From the NCBI GenBank assembly GCA_017541305.1, contig JAFXZJ010000004.1, positions 1 through 62,753 on the forward strand: a stretch of 62,753 nucleotides of DNA, read 5' to 3'. The translations under genes were made by a program, and so were the position numbers. Positions within the stretch are counted from its first letter, which is position 1. Each line of letters starts with the position of its first letter. This DNA comes from Clostridia bacterium (GTDB taxonomy: Bacteria > Bacillota > Clostridia > Christensenellales > CAG-138). The notes under the pieces were generated by a model. It searched no databases and had not been told where the DNA came from. It saw only the letters and a program-made list of their open reading frames with translations. Shown piece by piece: positions 1-7,964 of this stretch.

Positions 1-657
<657 letters not shown>

Positions 658-679
658 TTCGATAAAAGCAAACATAACG

Positions 680-709
680 GAGAGGGGTTCGCCCCTCTCT
701 GTTTTTTTT
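680..709 (+). terminator. Rho-independent terminator of tuf
   Basis: An 8-bp stem (GAGAGGGG/CCCCTCTC) with a TTCG loop is followed by a run of seven T. It lies 22 bases after the tuf stop. Confidence 0.93.
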
Positions 710-787
710 ACCGCGAAACTTTATATATTAAATTGCGGCAAACTTGGCTTATTCAATAAATATATGAGAAAAAACCGAAAAAAAGGC

Positions 788-815
788 TTGTATTTTCTGG
801 ATTTTATGCTACAAT
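788..815 (+). promoter_or_regulatory. Promoter of the HU gene
   Basis: TTGTAT and TACAAT hexamers are separated by 16 bp. The predicted start of transcription is about 50 bases upstream of the HU start codon. Confidence 0.6.
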
Positions 816-873
816 AGCCATTGTGCCGCAAAACGCGGCGATCCAATTCAATTATTTTTCGGAGGAATATAAA

Positions 874-1152
874 ATGAATAAGGCTCAGCTTATCAACGCC
901 GTAGCAGCAAAGTGCAATCTTCCCAAGAAGGATATCGATGCAGTCGTCAACACCACCTTTGACTGCATCATCGAGAGCCTCAAGGAAGGCGAGAAAGTCC
1001 AGATCGTCGGTTTCGGTCATTTCGAAGTTCGCGAGCGTCCCGCAAGGCCCGGCCGCAACCCCATGACCGGCGAACCCATCGAGATCGAAGCCAGCCGTTC
1101 CGCTGCCTTCAAGGCGGGCAATGCGCTCAAGGAAGCCCTCGAGAACAAATAA
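874..1152 (+). CDS. hup: HU-family nucleoid DNA-binding protein
   Basis: A 92-residue histone-like protein that bends and compacts DNA as a dimer. The sequence shows the whole HU fold: an N-terminal helical part (MNKAQLINAVAAKC), the signature GFGHFEVRERPARPGRNPMTGEP of the DNA-binding arm (residues about 46-68), and the C-terminal helix with FKAGNALKEAL. The ATG at 874 was chosen because GGAGGA precedes it and it matches the family start; a frame continuing upstream to 823 starts inside the promoter region. The gene is monocistronic and, like tuf, uses high-expression codons. Confidence 0.96.
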   Translation: MNKAQLINAVAAKCNLPKKDIDAVVNTTFDCIIESLKEGEKVQIVGFGHFEVRERPARPGRNPMTGEPIEIEASRSAAFKAGNALKEALENK

Positions 1153-1195
1153 GCTAACCTGCCCCCGCTTTTACACAAAATTTACATTGGGGGTA

Positions 1196-1223
1196 TTGAT
1201 TTTTCCAACGCATGTATTATAAT
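1196..1223 (+). promoter_or_regulatory. Promoter of the ferredoxin gene
   Basis: TTGATT, 16-bp spacer, TATAAT; the transcript would start about 28 bases before the ferredoxin ATG. Confidence 0.7.
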
Positions 1224-1257
1224 GATAATACAGAATACGACAACGGAGGTATTTTCC

Positions 1258-1428
1258 ATGGCTTACAAAATCACTGATGCTTGCATCGCATGCGGCGCTT
1301 GCGCAGCAGAATGTCCCGTTGGCGCTATCACCGAGGGTGATGGCAAGTTCGAGATCAATCCCGACCTCTGTGTAGAGTGCGGCGCCTGTGCCGGCACCTG
1401 CCCCGTCGGTGCTCCCGAGCAGGAGTAA
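1258..1428 (+). CDS. 2[4Fe-4S] ferredoxin
   Basis: A 56-residue clostridial-type ferredoxin, a soluble low-potential electron carrier for fermentative oxidoreductases. Two CxxCxxCxxxCP motifs are complete: CIACGACAAECP (residues 9-20) and CVECGACAGTCP (residues 38-49). The ATG at 1258 has ACGGAGGT 8 bases upstream. The gene has its own promoter and terminator. It is the likely general ferredoxin of the cell, and could serve flavin/iron-sulfur dehydrogenases such as the one at 46.8-50.1 kb (inference). Confidence 0.96.
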   Translation: MAYKITDACIACGACAAECPVGAITEGDGKFEINPDLCVECGACAGTCPVGAPEQE

Positions 1429-1451
1429 TTTCTTGATCAAAAACAAAACAA

Positions 1452-1482
1452 ATCGGCATCCCGAAAGGGGTGCCGATTTTTG
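1452..1482. terminator. Bidirectional terminator between ferredoxin and mazG
   Basis: Stem AATCGGCA-TCCC / GGGG-TGCCGATT with a GAAA loop and T5 on the plus side; on the minus side a T-rich stretch follows as well. The two flanking genes converge here. Confidence 0.85.
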
Positions 1483-1494
1483 TATCGCGGGCAT

Positions 1495-2994
1495 TTATTC
1501 ATTCAAAAGCGCTTTGGCCTTTTCCCAGTATTCGTCCATTTCGGGCAGGGTCATATCCTCAAAGCTTTTCCCGTCCTCCAGTATCAGCTTTTCGGTCAGC
1601 TTGAAGCGGCGCTCGAACTTGTCCGTCGCAACGGTCAGCGCAAGGTCGGGATCGACCTTTTTCAGCCTTGCCACGTTCACGGCGGCAAAGAACAGATCGC
1701 CCACCTCGTCCTCGATGCGCGCCTTGTCGCCCAAGGCGATGGCCTCCATCACCTCGTCGGCCTCCTCGTGCACCTTGGGCATGGCCTCCTCGGCGGAAGA
1801 CCAGTCAAAGCCCACGTCCGCGGCCTTTTTCTGTATCTTATAGGCCCTCAGCAGCGAGGGGAAGGACTTGGGCACCGAATCCATGGCGGAGGCGACGCTT
1901 TTCTGATGCTTTTCCTCCTTCTTCAGCTTTTCCCAGTTGACGAGCACCTCGTCCGAATTATCCACGTGCACGCTGCCGAACACGTGCGGATGGCGGAATA
2001 TCATCTTGTTCGTTATGCCGGTCGCCACGTCGCGCAGGGTGAACGACGAATGCTCCTCCTCGATCACCACGTGGAAGGCTATCTGCAGCAGCAGGTCGCC
2101 CAGCTCCTCGCAAAGATCGTCGGGATCGTTCCTGTCGATCGCGTCGATCACCTCCCAGCATTCCTCAAGCAGGCTCTTTTTAAGACTTTCGTGCGTCTGC
2201 TCGGCGTCCCAGGGACAGCCTCCGGGAGCCCTCAGGCGCCGCATCATCTGCATAAGCCCCTCCACGGAGTGGCGGGGAAGCTCCAGATCCTTCATGGGCG
2301 GAACGAGCAGCACCGCCGCGGCGTCGTAGCGCTCCATGCGGTCAAGCTCGAACAGCTTGCGGGTCTTTATCTCGTAACAGCTCCCGTCGGTCGCGGGAAC
2401 GGCAAAATAGACCTGATACTCGTCGGGATAGTATTCCGACAGCGTAAGCTTCACTTCGGATGCGGTGAGCGGAGAATCGATCTCGGTTATCGCGTAAAGC
2501 GCTTCGGTATCGGAAACGCGCTCCAAACGGTTGGCGGGCATCTCGGTCAAAAGCTCGTGCCCGTCCAAATGCCCATATGAGAGCGCGGCGGAATAGGCGG
2601 ATTCTGCAAAGCTCACCGTGGGCAGCACCTCAAGATTCACCTTGCCCACGTCGCCCATATGGCGTATCAGCTCGAGCACGGCGGGATTGACGCGACCGAG
2701 GGTGATATAAACGACGTGCTTTTTGCCGCTCGATCCGGTCATACCGCAATAGCCCTCGGAGGAGATGAACTCCGCCGCTTCCACGAGCCTGCCCGCAATG
2801 GCGCGGTTGAGCTCGTCGAAATCCTCGGCGTCGGCATAAAGATCGTCCATGGAGGTGAAGCTGCCGGTCAGGCCAAGCTTTTTTATAAAGGGATGCTCAA
2901 GGGTCTGCACGAAGCGGGCCTCGGCGCCGTCGAACAGGCATTTCGCGCCGCCGATCCCCTCGGCCCCGGCCTGGATTATGTAAATATCTGTCAT
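1495..2994 (-). CDS. mazG: Tetrapyrrole methylase domain-MazG nucleotide pyrophosphohydrolase fusion
   Basis: A 499-residue two-part protein like Bacillus YabN. The N-terminal ~220 residues are a SAM-dependent tetrapyrrole methylase-like domain whose substrate is unknown; the C-terminal part is MazG, which hydrolyses (d)NTPs to monophosphates and cleans non-canonical nucleotides. Two MazG repeats are visible: APGGCPWDAEQTHESL then EECWE and EELGD (about 255-300), and a second EEADE/DEVGD pair (about 410-430). The start has AAGGAG 8 bases upstream. It lies downstream of asparaginase on the same strand, separated by a 120-base spacer holding inverted repeats. Confidence 0.93.
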   Translation of the reverse strand: MTDIYIIQAGAEGIGGAKCLFDGAEARFVQTLEHPFIKKLGLTGSFTSMDDLYADAEDFDELNRAIAGRLVEAAEFISSEGYCGMTGSSGKKHVVYITLGRVNPAVLELIRHMGDVGKVNLEVLPTVSFAESAYSAALSYGHLDGHELLTEMPANRLERVSDTEALYAITEIDSPLTASEVKLTLSEYYPDEYQVYFAVPATDGSCYEIKTRKLFELDRMERYDAAAVLLVPPMKDLELPRHSVEGLMQMMRRLRAPGGCPWDAEQTHESLKKSLLEECWEVIDAIDRNDPDDLCEELGDLLLQIAFHVVIEEEHSSFTLRDVATGITNKMIFRHPHVFGSVHVDNSDEVLVNWEKLKKEEKHQKSVASAMDSVPKSFPSLLRAYKIQKKAADVGFDWSSAEEAMPKVHEEADEVMEAIALGDKARIEDEVGDLFFAAVNVARLKKVDPDLALTVATDKFERRFKLTEKLILEDGKSFEDMTLPEMDEYWEKAKALLNE

Positions 2995-3022
2995 TGTATG
3001 TCTCCTTGCCTGCTTACCCGGC

Positions 3023-3092
3023 GGGGACGGTTCCGGATGGCCGGTGAATTATTATGCGAAAGTATCCGAACTAACCGATCAGAACCGTCCCC
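3023..3092. repeat. 11-bp inverted repeat, REP-like, between ansA and mazG
   Basis: GGGGACGGTTC (3023-3033) and its exact complement GAACCGTCCCC (3082-3092) are separated by 48 bases. Nested next to it are ACTAACC/GGTTAGT (3070-3076, 3096-3102) and TAGTTTG/CAAACTA (3099-3105, 3111-3117), the last overlapping the asparaginase stop. The GGGACGGTTC core resembles palindromic repeats seen in many copies in some Firmicutes genomes (recollection, not checked). Confidence 0.6.
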
Positions 3093-3114
3093 ATTGGTTA
3101 GTTTGTTTTTCAAA

Positions 3115-4107
3115 CTACTCCGAAAGCTCTCCCGCGATATCGGTGCCCATTATGCGTCGGACAGATTCGATATCGTGCGCGCGGCCCAGCACCCACATTA
3201 GCTTTGTGATGGCGGCCTCGGTGGTCATATCCCGCGCGGAGATCACGCCCACGTCCTTGAGCGAACGGCTGACCTCGTAAACGTCGGGGGTGGACTGCTC
3301 GTAAAGGCACTGGCTGGTAAGCACCACGGGTATGCCCGCGGCCATCAGCTGCTTTATGGACTCGGTGTGGTCGCGGCGGAAATTATGCATGCCGCCCAGG
3401 CCGAAGCCCTCCACAACGACGCCCTTCATGTCGATATCCTTCAGGCAGTCCAGCATCTGCGGGCTCATGCCGGGGACTATCTTGACGAGCGCCACGCGCG
3501 GATCCAGCGAGGACGAAAAGCTGAAGCCCATCGTGGGCTTGGGGGTGTGCAGCAGCACGCATTTGCCGTCGCTGATGGTGGCGATATAGGGATAGTTGAT
3601 GGATTCAAACGCGTTCAGGCTGGTCGTCCTGGTCTTGACCGCGCGGCAGCCGAGTATGACCGAGCCGCCGAAGCAGATATAGACGCCCCCGGGAAGGCTG
3701 GTTGCGGCGTTGACCGCGTCGGCCAGATTGCGCCTGCCGTCGGAATTGGGATAGACGGCGGGGTACTGCGCGCCCGTAAGCACCACGGGAACGGGTATCC
3801 CGCGCAGTATGAACGACAGCATCGAGGCGGTATAGGCCATCGTGTCGGTGCCGTGGGTGAGCACGATACCGTCGCAGGAGCCGACCTTGTCGCGTATGGC
3901 CTCGGCGATTATGCACCATTCCTCGGGCTGGATATTGGATGAATCCATGCTGAAAAGATCGGTGCAGCTGATCTCCACTCCGTCCGTTTCGCACCCGACG
4001 AGCTTTACAAGATCCCGCCCGGTGAGCTCGGGGGAGAGGCCGTTTTCGGTGGGCACACAGGCGATGGTGCCGCCCGTGGCGATTAGGCAGATTCTTTTCT
4101 TATTCAT
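3115..4107 (-). CDS. ansA: L-asparaginase, type I-like
   Basis: Hydrolyses L-asparagine to aspartate and ammonia. The 330-residue protein has both active-site blocks: ATGGTIA with nucleophile Thr14, and LTHGTDTMAYTA (residues 83-94) with the second Thr, Asp and the conserved His. No signal peptide is present, so it should be cytoplasmic. The ATG at 4107 matches the family start. Its ribosome-binding site GGAGG lies unusually far away (about 28 bases); a hairpin fills the gap (see that entry). It has its own promoter and may also carry mazG. Confidence 0.94.
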   Translation of the reverse strand: MNKKRICLIATGGTIACVPTENGLSPELTGRDLVKLVGCETDGVEISCTDLFSMDSSNIQPEEWCIIAEAIRDKVGSCDGIVLTHGTDTMAYTASMLSFILRGIPVPVVLTGAQYPAVYPNSDGRRNLADAVNAATSLPGGVYICFGGSVILGCRAVKTRTTSLNAFESINYPYIATISDGKCVLLHTPKPTMGFSFSSSLDPRVALVKIVPGMSPQMLDCLKDIDMKGVVVEGFGLGGMHNFRRDHTESIKQLMAAGIPVVLTSQCLYEQSTPDVYEVSRSLKDVGVISARDMTTEAAITKLMWVLGRAHDIESVRRIMGTDIAGELSE

Positions 4108-4116
4108 AATGGCGTT

Positions 4117-4132
4117 GCTTTGCGGGCAAAGC
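4117..4132 (-). promoter_or_regulatory. Hairpin between ribosome-binding site and start of ansA
   Basis: A perfect GCTTTGC/GCAAAGC dyad (closing to a 6-bp stem with a 4-base loop) sits between GGAGG (4136-4140, minus strand) and the ATG at 4107. If folded it would bring the two to a normal distance; if not, initiation would be poor. Confidence 0.5.
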
Positions 4133-4175
4133 TTTCCTCCCTTTTACTCGATAGAGGACATAAATCCACAAACTA

Positions 4176-4204
4176 ATTATAATTGTTTTGCGGACGCTTG
4201 GCAA
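4176..4204 (-). promoter_or_regulatory. Promoter of ansA
   Basis: On the minus strand TTGCCA (4199-4204), 17-bp spacer, TATAAT (4176-4181). Confidence 0.75.
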
Positions 4205-4226
4205 GCCTTATTTTGAAATGAATATA

Positions 4227-4255
4227 TTGAATCGCGCGTTTCACGGGTGTATAAT
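4227..4255 (+). promoter_or_regulatory. Promoter of the lipoprotein gene at 4317
   Basis: TTGAAT, 17-bp spacer, TATAAT, divergent from the ansA promoter. Confidence 0.75.
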
Positions 4256-4316
4256 GGGAACCGAAACGGGGGCAAATGCGTTTTATAGATACAGAACCCC
4301 GAAAGGAGAAGACGAT

Positions 4317-4916
4317 ATGAAAAGGATCACAGCGATCATGATGGCTCTTTTGAACCTGTGCTTTGTTTTTGCGGCTTGCGGTACGAGCGTTCCCGAAGGC
4401 AGCGCGGCCAAGCCCACCAAGGCGCCCCTGCCCGAAGGCTTCCATGCCGAGCCCGCGACCTATCCGCCCGATTTCTTCACAACAGCCGTTCCCGAGGATA
4501 TCCCCAAGGACGCGCTGCTCTTTGCCGAAAGCTTCTCTCACGGAGGCGGCGGCTCGGTGGAAAAGACGACGTGGAGGGTCTATGAGGATCTCGATTCCTT
4601 CCGCACGGATTATCCCGAGGCTCCTCAACAGCTTCAGGAGCTCAAGGCCGAGGATTTCGATTCGATGGTGCTTTTGGCGATCTCCGACGTGGTGCGCTCC
4701 GGCGGCTTCACGTTCGGGCTGGCCTCGCTCGATATAAGCGAAGGCGTTATTTACGTCGACTGCAAAAAGGAGGGCCCGCCCAAGGGTACTATGGTGACCA
4801 TGGCGTTCCAGACCAACACCCTTATACTGGGCATTGCGAAGTCCGCGGTGGAGCCAGTCATTAGCTCCGTGGTGACGGTGAACGGTATGCAGGTAGAGGG
4901 GCAGGCTGTCAAATAA
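4317..4916 (+). CDS. Lipoprotein with PrcB_C-like domain
   Basis: 199 residues. The N-terminus is a lipoprotein signal (MKRITAIMMALLNLCFVFAAC, lipobox ending at Cys20/21), followed by a short Pro-rich linker. The C-terminal ~80 residues (VRSGGFTFGL, then a beta strand, then a T/N-rich strand NTLILGIAKS) resemble the PrcB C-terminal domain found in proteins that bind surface proteases; this assignment is by pattern only. ATG 4317 is chosen for its RBS AAAGGAGAAG and for starting the signal peptide. Single gene, divergent from ansA; function unknown. Confidence 0.8.
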   Translation: MKRITAIMMALLNLCFVFAACGTSVPEGSAAKPTKAPLPEGFHAEPATYPPDFFTTAVPEDIPKDALLFAESFSHGGGGSVEKTTWRVYEDLDSFRTDYPEAPQQLQELKAEDFDSMVLLAISDVVRSGGFTFGLASLDISEGVIYVDCKKEGPPKGTMVTMAFQTNTLILGIAKSAVEPVISSVVTVNGMQVEGQAVK

Positions 4917-4963
4917 TTTCGCAGCGCCGTCACAATTTTTACAGGAACTTTACATGAAACCAC

Positions 4964-4992
4964 TTGAAAAGCACAAAACACTGTGATATAAT
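4964..4992 (+). promoter_or_regulatory. Promoter of hpf
   Basis: TTGAAA, 17-bp spacer, TATAAT. The ~80-base leader that follows carries a stable ACGGCGGT/ACCGCCGT hairpin at 5010-5030 that is not followed by T residues. Confidence 0.85.
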
Positions 4993-5079
4993 ATATCCAC
5001 AAATGAAAAACGGCGGTTCAATACCGCCGTGATTCCTAATAAAGCGCATAAAAAGCGCTAAGGAAAGGAGCAACAAACC

Positions 5080-5604
5080 ATGCGTATTTCCATTAACGGC
5101 AAGAACATCGAAGTATCCGAGTATCTGAGGGACCTTGCGCTGAAAAAGATGGCGAAGCTTGAACGTTATTTCCCCGCAGATACGCCCGCACAGGTGACCA
5201 TGGCGGTTGAAAAGAACCGTCATATCGTTGAGGTCACGATCCCCTATGGCGGCGGTATCATCCGCGGCGAGGAGGTCACCGGGGATATGTACGCCAGCAT
5301 CGACAACGTCATCGCAAAGCTGGAGCGTCAGATCATCCGCCACCGCACCAAGCTTGAGAAGAACCTCAAGGCGGAGGCGTTCAACGAGCCCGTTCCCGAA
5401 TACGTCGAGGAGGACGAGGAAGAGGGTCCCAGGATCGTAAGGAACAAGCGCTTCTCGATCAAGCCCATGAGCATCGACGAAGCCGTCCTGCAGATGGATC
5501 TCTTAGGCCACTCCTTCTTCGTATTCACCAATTCCGAAACGGAGGATATCAACGTCCTTTACAAGAGGAAGGATGGAAATCTGGGCCTTATAGAACCCGA
5601 ATAA
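5080..5604 (+). CDS. hpf: Long-form ribosome hibernation promoting factor
   Basis: 174 residues: an N-terminal RaiA/YfiA domain (about 1-100, starting MRISINGKNIEVSEYLRD and including the basic helix with RHRTKLEKNLK) joined by an acidic linker (EYVEEDEEEGP) to the C-terminal dimerisation domain (about 118-174, IVRNKRFSIKPMSIDEAV...FFVFTNSET). The long form dimerises 70S into inactive 100S ribosomes in stationary phase. GGAAAGGAG lies 11 bases before the ATG. Monocistronic, own promoter and terminator. Confidence 0.96.
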   Translation: MRISINGKNIEVSEYLRDLALKKMAKLERYFPADTPAQVTMAVEKNRHIVEVTIPYGGGIIRGEEVTGDMYASIDNVIAKLERQIIRHRTKLEKNLKAEAFNEPVPEYVEEDEEEGPRIVRNKRFSIKPMSIDEAVLQMDLLGHSFFVFTNSETEDINVLYKRKDGNLGLIEPE

Positions 5605-5622
5605 AATTCACATGCTTTCAGG

Positions 5623-5646
5623 ATCCCCGCAGCCGCGGGGATTTTT
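5623..5646 (+). terminator. Terminator of hpf
   Basis: ATCCCCGC-AGCC-GCGGGGAT followed by TTTT. Confidence 0.88.
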
Positions 5647-5777
5647 GATTGCCCGAATATCGTGAGCTTCGGGACGGGAAACGAGAAGGACGCTTGAAGC
5701 ATCGCGCCTCTCACGGTAAACCGATCATCGGCATTGCGTGCAGCCGAAAAGCCCGGTAAGATCCGAATTCTTTATAG

Positions 5778-5806
5778 TTGACAAGCAGACAAATTTGTGA
5801 TATTAT
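5778..5806 (+). promoter_or_regulatory. Promoter of the secreted-protein operon at 5897
   Basis: Consensus TTGACA, 17-bp spacer, TATTAT. Nothing else was recognised in the gap 5647-5777. Confidence 0.85.
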
Positions 5807-5896
5807 ATTAATTGGATAGGGGGATTTATGTCGTGCCTGCCTCGATGGGCGGGTTCTCAGCAGAAATCCATGTATAGAACAGAAAGGAGAAAAAAC

Positions 5897-6364
5897 ATGA
5901 AGAAAAGACTGCTGTCAATTGTTATTTCTGTCGTTTTAGCCTCCGTGCTTTTAACGACAGCGCTTGCCGATCCCACTATTGTCACCGTCCAAAGGCAGTA
6001 CATAGGAGGCTATTCGACCTTGATCGTAAGCTCCTTTTACAGCGGCTACCTTGAAAAGCAAGCGACCTATCAGTGGATCAGCGTTAAGGACGATAATACG
6101 GAAACGTATTACGTAGACGAGACGACCGGGTACCAGTACAGTGGAATGCATAGAACCTGGGTCTATGATTCGGGCAATAATCATACTGTTGCTTATAGGG
6201 AAGTAGCTCATCAAGGCGATGGGAGTTTTACGTATTCGGAGCTCGCTAACGTGAGGACTGCGCCCACAATCAGACTGAAAATCGGAAAGAATCCTACTGA
6301 AACAAGAAAGTTTCAGACCAAGGGGCAGTTCATTGCAGACTACGGCCTTTATCGAGGTGAATAA
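5897..6364 (+). CDS. Secreted protein of unknown function
   Basis: 155 residues with a classical signal peptide (KKRLLSIVISVVLASVLLTTALA, probable cleavage after ALA at about residue 24) and a mature part rich in Tyr, Thr and Ser with repeated aromatic strands (YQWISVKDDNTETYYVD), suggesting a small beta fold. No family recognised. The ATG at 5897 follows AGAAAGGAG; an upstream in-frame ATG at 5828 would add a non-signal extension. It is separated by two bases from the next lipoprotein gene, so the two are surely co-transcribed. Confidence 0.8.
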   Translation: MKKRLLSIVISVVLASVLLTTALADPTIVTVQRQYIGGYSTLIVSSFYSGYLEKQATYQWISVKDDNTETYYVDETTGYQYSGMHRTWVYDSGNNHTVAYREVAHQGDGSFTYSELANVRTAPTIRLKIGKNPTETRKFQTKGQFIADYGLYRGE

Positions 6365-6366
6365 AC

Positions 6367-7821
6367 ATGAAAACGACGTTTACGATGCGTGCTTGTGCAT
6401 TGCTTTTTGCGCTAATTCTCGCATCGGCGTCGTTCCTTTCCGCCTGCCAACCGACCCCCGAGGTCGAGCCTGTGCCCAACAAGGGCGATAATATAGCAGG
6501 TCAAAAGATAGAAGCATCCGCGGTCCCGGCCGCGGATACTTCTTCTCCGGAAGGGAGCGCGACGCAGGCTCCGCCCGTTTTCCCCGAGCATTGGTATGAG
6601 GATATAAGGTCCTCCACGGGGAGGATGTTAGTGGACGCCGATGTGGTCACGACCGGGCAGACGACCTTCCCGGTTTACAGCATAAAGCGGGCGGTAATCG
6701 ATCAGGAGCTGCTGCAGCCCATGCTCGATTATTTCTTTCCCAAAATAAAGGCGTGGAAATACGGATCTTTTCTTGGCGTTGAGGACTATGAGGAGCAGCT
6801 CGAGCGCATCCCGGAAGCGATGGCTGCGCTCGGTCTCCCGCCCGAGAGCGAGCAGTGGCTTGCAGAGTCGCAGATGAGGTTTATAAATAATAACCTTAAC
6901 CGCTGCAGCAAATCCGACGCGGATTTTATTCCGGCGGAGCGGATCGATCTTTCAAAAACGACTGTGCAGACGGTCATGCTCGAGGACGGCCGCAAGGGCT
7001 TGATCGACTGCTACGGTGGTGATTTTATTGAGATCTGCGCCCATATAGATTCCTATGTTCAAAGGTCAATGTTTGCCGCGTGGGATTGGTGGAACGCATA
7101 CTATATGGCTGAGGAGGATTTTGAGTATCCTATAACCGATGAAGAAGCCAAGGTGTGGCTGCAGCCCGAGATCACGCTTGAGGAAGCAATGGCCGGCGCG
7201 GAGGATTTCTTTGAAAAAACCGGGCTTGAAGGATATGAGCTTTCATGGTCGGAAGCCGCTCAGCTTGAGGAGTCCGCTACCTGGCACTCGTGGAGCACCG
7301 GCTGGCTGCTTGAGTTTGTCAGGACGTTCTCCTACTATCCGATCGATGCGTCAAGAAATGATGCGGGAAAATCCGGTAAAACGTTTGTACAGAATCCGGA
7401 TGATTACAGTCCGGGCTGGCCATGCGAGGTGATCGAGCTTTACGTCAGCAAAAACGGAGTGGAAAACTTCAGATGGAAGTATCCGGTCGAGATCGTGGAG
7501 CTGGTAAACGAAAACGTTGAGCTCATGCCGTTTGACGAGCTTACCGCTTCGATGAAAAGGGTCCTTCTCGCCGCAATAAGCTATTCCGAGCTTCACAAAA
7601 TGTGGCATAAGATAGACCGCGTGATACTCACTGTCGCGCCGCAGCGAAAGAAGGACTCCAATGAAGCATACCTAATGCCGATATGGCTTTGCATGGGATA
7701 TACCTATATGGAAGATAAACCGGATTCCACACTGAGTGGAGATTGGCATGACACGAAATGGTATATGGCTTTTAACGCGATAGACGGAACGAGGGTGTAT
7801 CTGTCGCCCCCGGGGATCTAA
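6367..7821 (+). CDS. Lipoprotein, probable DUF6034 family
   Basis: 484 residues beginning with a lipoprotein signal (ALLFALILASASFLSAC, Cys27) and a disordered linker to about residue 75. The body starts with PEHWYEDIRSSTGRMLVDADV and ends with a strand pattern VILTVAPQR...YLMPIWLCMGY; this pattern is what I remember of DUF6034 lipoproteins of gut Clostridia, but it was not searched. Likely anchored on the outer face of the membrane. Second gene of a two-gene operon with the small secreted protein; the pair may act together. Function unknown. Confidence 0.75.
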   Translation: MKTTFTMRACALLFALILASASFLSACQPTPEVEPVPNKGDNIAGQKIEASAVPAADTSSPEGSATQAPPVFPEHWYEDIRSSTGRMLVDADVVTTGQTTFPVYSIKRAVIDQELLQPMLDYFFPKIKAWKYGSFLGVEDYEEQLERIPEAMAALGLPPESEQWLAESQMRFINNNLNRCSKSDADFIPAERIDLSKTTVQTVMLEDGRKGLIDCYGGDFIEICAHIDSYVQRSMFAAWDWWNAYYMAEEDFEYPITDEEAKVWLQPEITLEEAMAGAEDFFEKTGLEGYELSWSEAAQLEESATWHSWSTGWLLEFVRTFSYYPIDASRNDAGKSGKTFVQNPDDYSPGWPCEVIELYVSKNGVENFRWKYPVEIVELVNENVELMPFDELTASMKRVLLAAISYSELHKMWHKIDRVILTVAPQRKKDSNEAYLMPIWLCMGYTYMEDKPDSTLSGDWHDTKWYMAFNAIDGTRVYLSPPGI

Positions 7822-7893
7822 TACAGCGGCTTGAGTGACAACGCCTCGGCTCCCGGGAGACCCTGCTCCGAAAGCATTTATACAAAAAATACC

Positions 7894-7936
7894 GAAAAAA
7901 ATCCCCGAAAGGGCCGATACGGCCTGTTTCGGGGAT
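7894..7936 (-). terminator. Terminator of addA
   Basis: Read on the minus strand: ATCCCCGAAA...TTTCGGGGAT with an inner GGCC/GGCC pairing, followed by seven T. It may also slow plus-strand transcripts from the lipoprotein operon. Confidence 0.85.
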
Positions 7937-7964
7937 ATCTTTATTGAGAAGGGAAAGCGGCGAT

